A DNA stretch of 64,000 bases from Methylocystis sp. SC2 (GCF_000304315.1 NC_018485.1:1148501-1212500), one strand, 5' to 3'; counted from the stretch's first letter, positions 18,774-27,199 are shown. The notes: a model not told the origin generated them from the letters alone. A program made the numbers and translations.

Positions 18774-19220
18774 TTAGTTGACATTTAACCGAGGAACAAA
18801 TGCGCCATCGCGTATTTCACAAATAGTCTGATCGGACGGCATGTATAATATATATTTATACATATCAAGAAAGATATAGTATTCCATAGAATCCGCTATG
18901 ATTAGCAGCGCAGCGCTGTGATCGCCAAGATACACATCATGAAGGTTTTTGAACGCTGTTTTTAGTAGCGTATTCCAATATTTATCGATGACGTTCGTCA
19001 TAATTATTGAATTTATTAGTTTTCCAGAGCCGCCTGGAATGTAGCAGACCAGGTAACGATGGCCAGCTTTGAGCTTTAGTCCGGCCACATCCTCCTTACG
19101 GCTGACGTCGACTGTGTTAGGATACGCCATTAGAAGCTCTCCAATGTCGAATTCGAAAGCGTACAGCAAAACGCCTGCGACCAACACCATTGATACAAGA
19201 ATAGAGATCATCATTTTCAT
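18774..19220 (-). CDS. AT-rich single-TM hypothetical protein, immunity candidate
   Basis: 148 residues. An N-terminal membrane or signal segment (MMISILVSMVLVAGVLLYAF) precedes a ~120-residue domain with many Tyr and Ile residues (KYILYMPSDQTIC near the end). It begins 3 nt after the stop of a GC-rich fragment ending SRDAGGVGSES. Base composition is much lower in GC than the chromosome. It is intact, unlike its two upstream neighbours. A GC-rich piece followed at once by a small AT-rich gene suggests an immunity protein to a lost toxin tail. Not recognised by family. Confidence 0.55.
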   Translation of the reverse strand: MKMMISILVSMVLVAGVLLYAFEFDIGELLMAYPNTVDVSRKEDVAGLKLKAGHRYLVCYIPGGSGKLINSIIMTNVIDKYWNTLLKTAFKNLHDVYLGDHSAALLIIADSMEYYIFLDMYKYILYMPSDQTICEIRDGAFVPRLNVN

Positions 19221-19223
19221 GTT

Positions 19224-19304
19224 CTATGATTCCGATCCGACGCCGCCGGCGTCGCGGCTGAGCTTGATCGGCGGCTTCCGATCGCCGGCATACTGACCAG
19301 CATC
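19224..19304 (-). pseudogene. Short GC-rich coding remnant between AT-rich genes
   Basis: The minus strand reads PDDAGQYAGDRKPPIKLSRD and ends GGVGSES before a TAG at 19224-19226. The composition contrasts sharply with the AT-rich genes on both sides, and no start codon or upstream continuation in frame exists. It begins right after a CTCCTCCTCCT run at the end of the preceding gene. I interpret it as a displaced piece of a larger surface or toxin protein. Confidence 0.35.
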
Positions 19305-19305
19305 G

Positions 19306-19689
19306 TCAGGAGGAGGAGAATTTAGAAAGAGACGTAGCCAATAGTTCAAACTCCTCCTTATTTAGATAGTACCTGCACACTACATCACTTTCACTAATGG
19401 TCATGACACCGAAATAACCGTCTTGATTTCTACGGCATTCAATAGTGATTGAGTATTCTCCGTTCATAGAAAATTCACCTTTGCTATGGATTTTATCTCC
19501 TTCAAGAGTTCGCTATTCTCTCTTGGATCGGAGAAGATAGAGGACAGCCACCGTTTAAAGGAAAGAGCCACATCGATGCTCCAAGCTATTCGCCCAATCC
19601 ACACTTCATTGTCACAGGCCAACGAGCCTCTTAATCCCTCAGCAGCGAACGGGCGCGTCAGATCCAGCTTGTCTGAGTTTAACGCCCAT
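19306..19689 (-). pseudogene. AT-rich immunity-like gene interrupted by single-base frameshifts
   Basis: An ATG at 19689, preceded by GGAG, shifts frame within a few codons into WALNSDKLDLTRPFAAEGLR and on to LLKEIKSIAKVNFL. That frame stops in ATGA at 19464-19467. The next frame continues smoothly as KGEFSMNGEYSITIECRRN to CRYYLNKEEFELLATSLSKF and stops at 19306. Joined, these make one ~125-residue protein, with the second break at an A-run (GCAAAGG). The 53-codon ORF from 19467 could be expressed by coupling. Family not recognised. Confidence 0.5.
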
Positions 19690-19708
19690 GATTCTCACTC
19701 CAGCTCTC

Positions 19709-20194
19709 TTAATCTTGTAGCAGCAGCTTCATGGCCTGAGTAATGAACAATCTGGTCGAGGATTGCACGTCCCCATAGAGCAAGTAATAGCCAGCGATTT
19801 GTGATCATGGTCTAGGAACTCATAAACAAAATCTACTGTTATAACTTCATTGTAAGGGAACCTATTTTCTCGAGAGACATACCACATGCCTTTACTTCCT
19901 TTCTGGCGCCGCCTACTAACATAATCCTCCGACGCACTGACTTCAGGATAATTTTCGAGAAAAAATTTCACCTCAGGAGACTTTTTAACAAAGTCAATTC
20001 CATTTCATCTGACTGAACACGTTTATTATCGTCGCAAAAAAAGTTGTCTCTGGTATCCCGGTAGAACCCTACTGCAACTTCCACCGCTAGTAGCACGAAG
20101 AGAAGGATAAGCGGCAATGAAATGAGAGTAGCTCCAGCTAGAGCGACCGTCTTTCTTCTTTTATAGCTCGTTTTCTAAGGCTATCTAAATTCAA
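19709..20194 (-). pseudogene. AT-rich membrane-anchored immunity-like gene with several frameshifts
   Basis: Reading starts at a TTG (20194) overlapping the TGA of the upstream RTX-like ORF (NLDSLRKRAIKEER). After one shift it enters a membrane segment (LAGATLISLPLILLFVLLAV) followed by FYRDTRDNFFCDDNKRV. A missing base in an A-run near 19985 switches to SPEVKFFLENYPEVSASEDY, and a further shift near 19795 gives GYYLLYGDVQSSTRLFITQA up to the stop at 19709. The joined product is a ~160-residue N-anchored protein. Single-base losses in homopolymers could also be assembly error. Confidence 0.5.
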
Positions 20195-20490
20195 TTCGAT
20201 ACCCCAATTTGATTATTTTGCGATCGGCTCGACTCCTTATGCCGTTTTAGATGAGCTAGCGAATTGGCGATACCCGCCTGCGCCAGCGTCTGCGTCTGCA
20301 GCGTCTGCGTGCCGTCGGCGTTGGTGACGATCAGCTTGAACTGCGAGAAATTTGCGTCGCCGGCGCTGAGCTTGCCGTCGTGGGGACCCCTCCTCCCCAA
20401 CCAAGTAAATAATTGTATAAATACGAGCCCGTATCTAAGGAGTAGCTTGTAATAATATTCGCCATAGATGTCTCTCCGCTTGATTAACAA
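20191..20490 (-). CDS. Chimeric ORF: AT-rich N-terminus fused to an RTX-type fragment
   Basis: 99 residues in one frame but of two compositions. Residues 1-32 (MLIKRRDIYGEYYYKLLLRY...) are AT-rich and hydrophobic. From about 20388 the sequence becomes GC-rich and reads DGKLSAGDANFSQFKLIVTN and DGTQTLQTQTLAQAGI. This is the EF-hand-like calcium loop plus the L-A-Q-A-G-I motif found in large hemolysin-type proteins. From 20262 it becomes AT-rich again up to the stop. It is probably a remnant rather than a functional gene. The stop overlaps the next gene's TTG. Confidence 0.45.
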   Translation of the reverse strand: MLIKRRDIYGEYYYKLLLRYGLVFIQLFTWLGRRGPHDGKLSAGDANFSQFKLIVTNADGTQTLQTQTLAQAGIANSLAHLKRHKESSRSQNNQIGVSN

Positions 20491-20508
20491 GAGGGCTTAT
20501 TAGGCGGC

Positions 20509-21165
20509 TCAACTCGACGATTGCCCCGACCTATAAAAAATGGACCACAGCAAGTGAAAAAACCCAAATCCAACAGAAAAGCTAGCGCCGCACAATACAA
20601 ACATTGTTATAAACCACGTCTTTTTCACAAAAGCTGAATCAATTACACCAGATGGAGGGCTATACTGATAGACTAAGAACATCAAAATGTAAATTGATAG
20701 GCCAAAGCTAAGCGCTAAGGTAGTAAAATTCCAAAAATTGGGGGCAGACTTCCCCCGAATCTTCCCCCTCCGAATCAACAATGGAGGCATTGCCTTACCG
20801 AAGTATATAAATCCAACAATAACAGCGACTGAGTAGTATAAGAAAGCCCGCTCAAAGGAGCATACCTCCTGCGGAAACAGGAATTTATACTCGATGAACT
20901 TCTGAACCAAAGGCAGACCGGACAAGAGGCCATGTGGGCTGCGACATAAGTCAACTCTTGTTGATATTAGCGGAACAAGAAATGCAATAACCGCGGTGCC
21001 TGCCATGAAGCCTTCGAATACCTTTTCCTCAAGGGAAGTTGCCTCCCCTAGCAGTCCGTCTCCCTCGCCTTTCAATGCGCTGGGAGCGCGCCGTTCCTGA
21101 CCAGAATTTTTACACATAGTTCTGCCAGGCGTGAGGTTGCCGGGTTCAGTTGTCGAGAAGGGCAT
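20509..21165 (-). CDS. Four-TM hypothetical membrane protein
   Basis: About 218 residues from the ATG at 21165, which has GAGAGAAG upstream; the frame stays open to 21225. Hydrophobic segments are GTAVIAFLVPLIS, FLYYSVAVIVGFIYF, FTTLALSFGLSIYILMFLVY and WFITMFVLCGASFSVGFGFF. The N-terminal ~40 codons are GC-rich and the remainder AT-rich, as if a chromosomal 5' end were joined to foreign sequence. It follows murA on the same strand and starts the AT-rich island. Family unknown; it may belong to the toxin/immunity cassette set. Confidence 0.55.
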   Translation of the reverse strand: MPFSTTEPGNLTPGRTMCKNSGQERRAPSALKGEGDGLLGEATSLEEKVFEGFMAGTAVIAFLVPLISTRVDLCRSPHGLLSGLPLVQKFIEYKFLFPQEVCSFERAFLYYSVAVIVGFIYFGKAMPPLLIRRGKIRGKSAPNFWNFTTLALSFGLSIYILMFLVYQYSPPSGVIDSAFVKKTWFITMFVLCGASFSVGFGFFHLLWSIFYRSGQSSS

Positions 21166-21273
21166 GTCTTCTCTCGCGCGTGATTTACGCTTCACGGTCG
21201 CCATCGGCGACCGAGGCCAGTTCATTCACGCCGATGCGAGGAATGGGAAATCGTCGATAAACGACCTCCGCCC

Positions 21274-22572
21274 TCACCCCGCGGCGGTAATGCGCTCGAT
21301 TTCCGCGCCGCAGCCCGAAAGCTTCTTCTCCAGCCGCTCGAAGCCGCGATCGAGATGATAGACGCGGTTGATCGTCGTCTCGCCGCGCGCGGCGAGCGCC
21401 GCGATGACGAGCGAGACGGAGGCGCGCAGATCTGTCGCCATGACCGGCGCGCCATCGAGGTGATCGGCTCCCGTCACGATCGCCGTATCCCCTTCAAGCT
21501 TGATTTGAGCGCCGAGGCGCGCGAGCTCCTGCACATGCATGAAGCGGTTCTCGAAAATCGTCTCGGTGATGCGCGAAACGCCCTTGGCGCGCGTCATCAG
21601 CGCCATGAACTGCGCCTGCAGATCGGTCGGGAAGGCGGGGAACGGCGCCGTCGTGACGTCGACCGGCGAAATGCCCGCGCCGTTACGCGTCACCCGCAGT
21701 CCTTCATTCGTCTCGGTGACGCTGGCGCCGGCCTGCACGAGGGCGTCGAGCCCCGCCTGCAGAAGATCGGCGCGCGCGCCGGCGAGCAGAACGTCGCCGC
21801 CCGTCATCGCCACCGCCATGGCGTAGGTGCCGGCCTCGATGCGATCGGGCATGACGGCATGCCGCGCGCCGTATAGCGAACCGACGCCCTCGATCTCGAT
21901 CGTCGATTGCCCCGCGCCCTTGATGCGCGCGCCCATTTTCACGAGGCAGTCGGCAAGATCGACGACTTCCGGCTCGCGCGCGGCGTTGCGCAGCACGGTG
22001 GTTCCGCGCGCGAGCGACGCCGCCATCAGCGCCGTATGCGTGCCGCCCACCGTGACCTTGGGGAATTCGATCTCGGCGCCGACAAGGCCGTTCTTCGCCG
22101 TCGCGACGACATAGCCATTCTCGATGTCTATCTTCGCGCCGAGCTTTTCCAGCGCCATAAGCAGCAGATCGACGGGGCGCGTGCCAATCGCGCAGCCGCC
22201 CGGCAGCGACACGCGCGCCTCGCCGCAACGCGCGACGAGCGGCGCGAGCACCCAGAAGCTGGCGCGCATGCGCGAGACGAGATCATAGGGCGCGGTGGTG
22301 TCGACGATTTCACGCGCGGTGAGATGAACGGTGCGGCCGGCGTCGACGGACTCGCCGGTGCGCTTGCCGGCAATGGCGTAATCCACGCCATGATTGCCGA
22401 GGATGCGCTCGAGAAGCATCACGTCCGCGAGGAGCGGCATATTGGCGAGCGTCACGGTTTCGCGCGTCAGGAGCGATGCGATCATCAACGGCAAGGCGGC
22501 GTTCTTGGCGCCGGAAATCGGGATCACGCCATTGAGCCTGGTCCCGCCGACGATCTTGATCTTATCCATCAC
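21274..22572 (-). CDS. murA: UDP-N-acetylglucosamine 1-carboxyvinyltransferase
   Basis: MurA transfers enolpyruvate from PEP to UDP-GlcNAc, the first committed step of peptidoglycan synthesis, and is the fosfomycin target. The 432-residue length is normal. It shows the [20 protein letters not shown] start (K23 equals E. coli K22) and the active-site cysteine C127 in [13 protein letters not shown]. Being Cys rather than Asp, it predicts fosfomycin sensitivity at the enzyme level. Its ATG overlaps the TGA of the small upstream gene. Confidence 0.97.
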   Translation of the reverse strand: MMDKIKIVGGTRLNGVIPISGAKNAALPLMIASLLTRETVTLANMPLLADVMLLERILGNHGVDYAIAGKRTGESVDAGRTVHLTAREIVDTTAPYDLVSRMRASFWVLAPLVARCGEARVSLPGGCAIGTRPVDLLLMALEKLGAKIDIENGYVVATAKNGLVGAEIEFPKVTVGGTHTALMAASLARGTTVLRNAAREPEVVDLADCLVKMGARIKGAGQSTIEIEGVGSLYGARHAVMPDRIEAGTYAMAVAMTGGDVLLAGARADLLQAGLDALVQAGASVTETNEGLRVTRNGAGISPVDVTTAPFPAFPTDLQAQFMALMTRAKGVSRITETIFENRFMHVQELARLGAQIKLEGDTAIVTGADHLDGAPVMATDLRASVSLVIAALAARGETTINRVYHLDRGFERLEKKLSGCGAEIERITAAG

Positions 22573-22775
22573 CCCTCGCTGTCGGTTTTCGAGTTCCCGC
22601 CGTGTGTCGCTGGCGCCTGGTTCCGCAGCGCGCGTTCGCGCGCCTTGCGACGGGCAAGATTGGCGCGCAAGGCGGCGGCAAGCGCCGCCTTCTTCTTCGG
22701 CTCGCCGTTAGACTTCGGGCTAAAATCCGCCCCTTTTGGGGCGCCGCCCCTGCCCTCCTCGTCGTTCTCTGTCAT
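22569..22775 (-). CDS. Small basic hypothetical protein coupled to murA
   Basis: 68 residues: a polar N-terminus ([11 protein letters not shown]), then a lysine/arginine- and alanine-rich helix ([20 protein letters not shown]) and a polar tail. Its TGA overlaps the murA ATG by 4 bp. Short proteins with this Arg/Ala helix occur upstream of murA in other Rhizobiales (recalled, not checked). No domain or enzymatic motif is visible. The coupling and strand support a real gene despite its size. Confidence 0.6.
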   Translation of the reverse strand: MTENDEEGRGGAPKGADFSPKSNGEPKKKAALAAALRANLARRKARERALRNQAPATHGGNSKTDSEG

Positions 22776-22827
22776 CGCGGTCGACTGCCCCTTTGCAAAA
22801 CTACTGCGATTCTAGGGCTCTATCCGA

Positions 22828-24051
22828 TCAAGTCATCGCCCGCACGGCGAGCGCCGCGTTGATGCCGCCAAAGGCGAAAGAATTCGAGAGCGCGACGCGA
22901 ATCGGCATTTGCCGCGCGACATTGGGAATGGCGTCGACAGCGCATTTGGGGTCAGGCTCAAGAAAATTGATCGTCGGCGGCGCGATCTGATCGCGCAGCG
23001 CGGAAACGGTCACGACGAGCTCCAGCCCCCCGCTTGCGCCGAGCGCATGGCCATGCACGGGCTTCGTCGACGAGACCGGCGGCGGCGCGTCGCCGAAGAC
23101 GGCGCGCATCGCCTGGGACTCGGTGATGTCATTGGCGTAGGTCGCCGTGCCATGGGCGTTGAGATAGTCGACGTCGCCGGGCGCCAATCCGGCGCTTTCG
23201 AGCGCAAGCCGCATGCAGCGCGACGGGCCTTCCACATCGGCGCGCAGCGGATCGAACGCGTCGCTCGTCGTGCCATAGCCGGCGAGTTCGCAGAGCGGCG
23301 TCGCGCCGCGCGCCAGCGCGCCCTCCAGAGTTTCGAGAATGACGACGGCGGCGCCTTCGCCAAGCGTCATGCCGTTGCGCTTCAGCGAAAACGGGCGACA
23401 GAGATCCGGCGTGAGAACGCGCAGCGCCTCCCATGAACGAATCGAGCCGTTGATCACGCAGGCTTCGGCGCCGCCGGCGATCGCGCGATCGGCGCGGCCG
23501 GCGCGCAGCATTTCAAAGGCCTCGCCGATGGCCTGCGCCGCCGAGGAACAGGCCGAGGCGAGCGCGAAGGTCGGTCCCTTGGCGCCGTAGCGCATGCCGA
23601 GAGTCGTCGGCGCGGCGCTCGGTATCAGGCGCGGCACGGTCAACGTATCGGGACGGCCGTCGAGCTTATATTCGAGATAGGCGTTGTTATCGATGGTCGT
23701 GGCGCCGCCGATGCCGGTGCCGATGATGACCGCGGTGCGCGGCCCGCCGACTTGCTTGCGCTCGAACCCCGCCTGCGCCAGCGCCTCGTCGGCGGCGACG
23801 ATGGAAAATTGGGTGAAGGGATCGCAGTAGGGGAGCAGTTCGGCCTCGATATGCGCCGACGGATCGAAATCCGGGACCTGCGCGGCGATCTTGATTCTCC
23901 CCACATAGGGGCGCGCCGATCTCAGCGGGCGCACGCAAGACACGCCGTCGCGCGCCGCGCGCCACAGCGGCGTCGCGCCAACGCCGGCGGCCGACACGGC
24001 GCCCATTCCAGTAATGACGATTCTGCGCGCGGCGCCTTGTTGCGGCATCAA
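22828..24051 (-). CDS. Beta-ketoacyl-ACP synthase, KAS I/II (FabB/FabF) type
   Basis: Condenses malonyl-ACP with acyl-ACP in fatty acid elongation. The 407-residue protein keeps the Cys-His-His triad: C168 in ASACSSAAQAIGE, H300 in LNAHGTATYANDITE, and H335 in VHGHALGASGGLE, with the upstream Lys of SSTKP. It is less canonical than housekeeping FabF (GHALGASG instead of GHLLGAAG). It stands alone without acpP or fabG, so it is probably a second, specialised KAS, for example for long or modified acyl chains. That role is inference. Confidence 0.88.
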   Translation of the reverse strand: MMPQQGAARRIVITGMGAVSAAGVGATPLWRAARDGVSCVRPLRSARPYVGRIKIAAQVPDFDPSAHIEAELLPYCDPFTQFSIVAADEALAQAGFERKQVGGPRTAVIIGTGIGGATTIDNNAYLEYKLDGRPDTLTVPRLIPSAAPTTLGMRYGAKGPTFALASACSSAAQAIGEAFEMLRAGRADRAIAGGAEACVINGSIRSWEALRVLTPDLCRPFSLKRNGMTLGEGAAVVILETLEGALARGATPLCELAGYGTTSDAFDPLRADVEGPSRCMRLALESAGLAPGDVDYLNAHGTATYANDITESQAMRAVFGDAPPPVSSTKPVHGHALGASGGLELVVTVSALRDQIAPPTINFLEPDPKCAVDAIPNVARQMPIRVALSNSFAFGGINAALAVRAMT

Positions 24052-24159
24052 TGTTCAATCCTTTGCTTGATTTAAACCACGCGCGCCATGCGCCGATCTT
24101 AAGAATCGTTTGAAGGTTTAATGAGGCGCGCGCCGGCGTCAAACGCGGGACCGCGCCTC

Positions 24160-24204
24160 AGACAGGGGCCGCAGTTCGCCCAAGACGGGCGTAAGCCCCT
24201 GTCT
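24160..24204. terminator. Stem-loop between galU and the ketoacyl synthase
   Basis: A 10-bp perfect inverted repeat, AGACAGGGGC / GCCCCTGTCT, with a ~25-nt loop lies just past the galU stop. On the plus strand it is followed by CTTTAG; on the minus strand no U-run follows. It could end or attenuate galU transcription, but a canonical intrinsic terminator on the coding strand is not shown. Confidence 0.4.
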
Positions 24205-24220
24205 CTTTAGGGTATACACT

Positions 24221-25117
24221 CTAATCGAGCATCTTCTTCAGCTCGGCGCGCAGGCCCTCCGCGACGTCCGGCCGCGCCAGGCCGAAGGCGACATTGGCCA
24301 CGAGAAATCCAAGCTTTGAACCCGTGTCATAGGTCCGCCCGTCGAAGCGCACGGCGTGGAAGGGCCGCGTCTTCGCAAGATGAATCATGGCGTCGGTAAG
24401 CTGAATTTCGCCGCCGGCGCCTTTTTCATGCCTTTCGAGCAGCGCGAAAATTTCCGGCTCCAGAATATAGCGACCGGAAATGATGAAATTGCTGGGCGCC
24501 GTCCCCTGCGGCGGCTTTTCGACCATCCCTGTGATTTCGAACGTCGCCCCGTAGTCCTTGCCGCGCGCGACGATGCCGTATTGATGCGTCTCTTCCGGCT
24601 TCACTTCCTCGACCGCGATGATATTGCCGCCGTGTGTTTCGTAAGCCGCGACCGCTTCCGCGAGACAGCGCGCGCTTTTGCCTCGCGCGGGAAGCGTGAT
24701 CATGTCGGGCAGCAGCACCGCGAAGGGCTCGTCGCCGATAATGTCGCGCGCGCACCACACGGCGTGGCCGAGGCCAAGCGGGGCCTGCTGGCGGGTGAAG
24801 CTCGTCGCGCCCGCGGCTGGCAGGTCTGACATCAGCGCTTCATATTCCTTGGACTTGTTGCGGCGGCGCAGCGTGTCCTCAAGCTCATAGGCCATGTCGA
24901 AGTGATCCTCGATGGCCCCCTTGCCGCGCCCGGTGACGAAAATGAAATGCTCGATTCCGGCTTCTCGCGCCTCGTCCACGACATGCTGCACGACCGGGCG
25001 GTCGACGACGGTCAGCATCTCCTTGGGCACGGCCTTGGTGGCCGGCAGGAAGCGCGTGCCGAGCCCGGCGACGGGGAAAACAGCCTTGCGAATGCGTTTG
25101 CTCATGGAGAGGCCCAT
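24221..25117 (-). CDS. galU: UTP-glucose-1-phosphate uridylyltransferase
   Basis: Makes UDP-glucose from UTP and glucose-1-phosphate for exopolysaccharide, LPS and trehalose synthesis. 298 residues with the nucleotidyltransferase signature AVFPVAGLGTRFLPATKAVP and PKEML near the N-terminus, E-D-H-F-D-M-A-Y-E-L-E, and the VEKPPQG sugar-nucleotide loop. The ATG at 25105 (MSKRIRKAV) is an equally good start. galE is ~200 bp away, divergent, and acts on the product. Confidence 0.96.
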   Translation of the reverse strand: MGLSMSKRIRKAVFPVAGLGTRFLPATKAVPKEMLTVVDRPVVQHVVDEAREAGIEHFIFVTGRGKGAIEDHFDMAYELEDTLRRRNKSKEYEALMSDLPAAGATSFTRQQAPLGLGHAVWCARDIIGDEPFAVLLPDMITLPARGKSARCLAEAVAAYETHGGNIIAVEEVKPEETHQYGIVARGKDYGATFEITGMVEKPPQGTAPSNFIISGRYILEPEIFALLERHEKGAGGEIQLTDAMIHLAKTRPFHAVRFDGRTYDTGSKLGFLVANVAFGLARPDVAEGLRAELKKMLD

Positions 25118-25324
25118 TGGGAGGTGAGACGGCGAAGGGTGATAGCGGCGAATCGCTCCGGAGGCGACTCGCCGCCGGATCGATGGAAGAAGTCTTGAAA
25201 AACGAGCCGTTTAGCACGATTTGGCTGGATCGTAGAGTTCGCCACGCGAATGGCGCAAAGACATGAGGCGTTAAAGGCCGCGCGGCGTTACCATCCGCCG
25301 AAGATATGAGAGGAAGGTTTTGGC

Positions 25325-26314
25325 ATGACGGTTCTGGTTACGGGGGGCGCCGGCTATATCGGCAGTCATACGGTTCTCGAACTGCTCGACGCCGGCGAAC
25401 CTGCGCCCGTCGTGCTCGACGATCTCTCGACAGGCTTCCGCTGGTCGGTTCCCGAGGGGACGCCGCTCGTGGTCGGCGATTTTGGCGACGTGGATCTCGT
25501 CGCGGATTTGATCGAGCGCTACGCCATTGATGAGATCATCCATTTCGCCGCAAAGATCGTCGTTCCCGATTCCGTCGCCGATCCTCTCGGTTATTACCTC
25601 AACAATACGGCGAAAGCGCGCACGCTGCTCGCGACGTCGGTGGCGCGTCGCGTCAAACGCTTTATCTTTTCTTCGACCGCCGCCGTCTACGGCGATCCTC
25701 TGCATAATCCGGTGACCGAGGACGAGCCGCTAAAGCCGGTGTCGCCCTATGGGCGATCGAAGCTCATGGTCGAGTGGATGCTGGAGGATACGGCGCGCGC
25801 GCATGACCTCGCCTATGTCGCCCTGCGCTATTTCAACGTCGCCGGCGCGGATCCGAAGGGTCGTTCGGGGCAATCGACGCCGAACGCCACGCATCTCATC
25901 AAGGTCGCCGTGCAGACGGCGCTCGGCCTGCGCCCAAAACTGCAGGTCTTCGGCGACGATTACCCGACGCCCGACGGCACATGCGTGCGCGACTATATCC
26001 AGGTCACCGATCTCGCGCGCGCCCATCTCGACGCCTTGCGCTATCTGCGCGAGGGCGGCGCCAACCTAACGGCCAATTGCGGCTATGAGCGCGGCTTTTC
26101 GGTTCTCGAAGTGATCGAATCGGTCAAGCGGGTTTCCGGCGTTGATTTCGACGTCGAAATGTCGCCGCGCCGTCCAGGCGACCCTGCCGCGATCGTCGCG
26201 GCGAACGAGCGAATCCGCCGAACGCTCGGTTGGACGCCGCGGCATGACGATCTTGACGAGATCGTTCGTCAGGCGCTGGAGTGGGAAAAGCGCCTCATGG
26301 CGCGCGGCGGCTGA
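25325..26314 (+). CDS. galE: UDP-glucose 4-epimerase
   Basis: Interconverts UDP-glucose and UDP-galactose with bound NAD. The 329-residue extended short-chain dehydrogenase has the Rossmann motif VTGGAGYIGSHT (residues 5-16), the catalytic serine in FIFSSTAAVYG and the Tyr/Lys pair in SPYGRSKLMVE (Y142, K146). SD-like AGAGGAAGG precedes the ATG. It stands divergent from galU, forming a UDP-sugar module. Its stop lies in the first TGACGCAGCGCA repeat. Confidence 0.96.
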   Translation: MTVLVTGGAGYIGSHTVLELLDAGEPAPVVLDDLSTGFRWSVPEGTPLVVGDFGDVDLVADLIERYAIDEIIHFAAKIVVPDSVADPLGYYLNNTAKARTLLATSVARRVKRFIFSSTAAVYGDPLHNPVTEDEPLKPVSPYGRSKLMVEWMLEDTARAHDLAYVALRYFNVAGADPKGRSGQSTPNATHLIKVAVQTALGLRPKLQVFGDDYPTPDGTCVRDYIQVTDLARAHLDALRYLREGGANLTANCGYERGFSVLEVIESVKRVSGVDFDVEMSPRRPGDPAAIVAANERIRRTLGWTPRHDDLDEIVRQALEWEKRLMARGG

Positions 26315-26398
26315 CGCAGCGCAGGAACGCGTCGTCCAACACTTAAGCAGTTCATGAAGTTTCTGTTGCGGATGACGCAGCGCAATGATACTTAAGCA
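26312..26398. promoter_or_regulatory. Paired direct repeats in front of the ArsR gene
   Basis: TGACGCAGCGCA occurs at 26312-26323 and again at 26373-26384. ACTTAAGCA occurs at 26341-26349 and 26390-26398. The second set abuts or overlaps the first possible ArsR start. ArsR-family regulators usually bind dyads at their own promoter, so ACTTAAGCA (containing palindromic CTTAAG) is a candidate operator. It also hints that the true start is the ATG at 26400. No binding data. Confidence 0.4.
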
Positions 26399-26729
26399 CA
26401 TGCCTAAGCGTTCCGAGAGTCTCGATCGCATGTTCTCGGCGCTCGCCGATCCGACGCGACGCGCCATGGTCGAGCGCCTTGCGCGCGGGCCGGCGAATGT
26501 CAGCGAATTGGCCGGGCCGCTCAACATGTCGCTGCCTGCGGTCATGCAGCATCTGCAGACTCTGGAGCGGAGCGGGCTCGTGACGAGTCGAAAGGTCGGT
26601 CGCGTGCGCACCTGCCGCATCCAGCCAAAAAGATTCGACGCCGCGCAGGCGTGGCTCGCGCGGCAACGCGCGCATTGGGAGGCGCGCTTCGATGGTTTGG
26701 ACGCGTTCCTTGAGAAAAGCGAGGATTAA
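26385..26729 (+). CDS. ArsR/SmtB-family transcriptional regulator
   Basis: 114 residues with a winged helix-turn-helix: MFSALADPTRRAMVERLARG, then NVSELAGPLNMSLPAVMQHL and LVTSRKVGRVRTCRIQP. No metal-binding ELCVCDL-type motif is visible, so it belongs to the metal-independent SdpR/YgaV-like subgroup that is normally paired with an SRPBCC protein. The next gene is exactly that, 2 nt downstream. ATG at 26385 or 26400; the second leaves the ACTTAAGCA repeat outside the gene. Probably autorepresses the pair. Confidence 0.9.
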   Translation: MILKHMPKRSESLDRMFSALADPTRRAMVERLARGPANVSELAGPLNMSLPAVMQHLQTLERSGLVTSRKVGRVRTCRIQPKRFDAAQAWLARQRAHWEARFDGLDAFLEKSED

Positions 26730-26731
26730 GG

Positions 26732-27199
26732 ATGGGCGATCAGAAACTCGATCTTGAAATTTCCCGCTTCGTGGCCGCCCCTCGCGCGCGCGTCTGGAAG
26801 GCGTGGACCGACCCTGAGATCCTTCAGCAATGGTGGTGCCCGCGGCCCTGGACAACCGAGATTCGCGCCTTCGACTTCCACCCCGGCGGCGCCTTCCACA
26901 CGTTCATGAGCGGGCCGGATGGCGGAGAAAGCGACAATCCCGGCTGCTTTCTCGACATCGCGCCACAGGAGCGCATCATCTTCACCTCGATGCTGGTCGG
27001 CGGCTGGCGTCCCGCCTCGCCCTGGCTCGCCTTTACGGCGATTCTGACCATGGCCGACGAGGGCTCCGGCACGCGCTACGTCGCGCGCGTCATGCACAAG
27101 GACGAGGCCGAACGCCGCCGCCATGAAGAATTGGGATTCTACGACGGCTGGGGCGCATGCATCGCGCAGCTCGAGGAAGCGGCCCGGAATATTTCCTGA
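26732..27199 (+). CDS. SRPBCC (AHSA1-type) domain protein
   Basis: 155 residues of the AHSA1/START-like fold: ISRFVAAPRARVWKAWTDPE, WWCPRPWTTEIRAFDFHPGG, then a LGFYDGWGACIAQLEE C-terminal helix. The family makes a hydrophobic cavity for a small ligand; ArsR-linked members are poorly understood and sometimes relate to stress. Co-transcribed with the ArsR regulator, from which it is separated by two bases. Ligand unknown. Confidence 0.9.
   Translation: MGDQKLDLEISRFVAAPRARVWKAWTDPEILQQWWCPRPWTTEIRAFDFHPGGAFHTFMSGPDGGESDNPGCFLDIAPQERIIFTSMLVGGWRPASPWLAFTAILTMADEGSGTRYVARVMHKDEAERRRHEELGFYDGWGACIAQLEEAARNIS

Noticed and set aside
19486-19743. 85-codon plus-strand ORF in the AT-rich island
   Set aside because: The minus strand shows a better protein-like reading with an ATGA-coupled neighbour. 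The plus ORF has no ribosome site or motif.
17604-21225. Prophage or insertion sequence as explanation of the AT-rich island
   Set aside because: No integrase, transposase, terminal inverted repeats, target duplication or tRNA border is visible.
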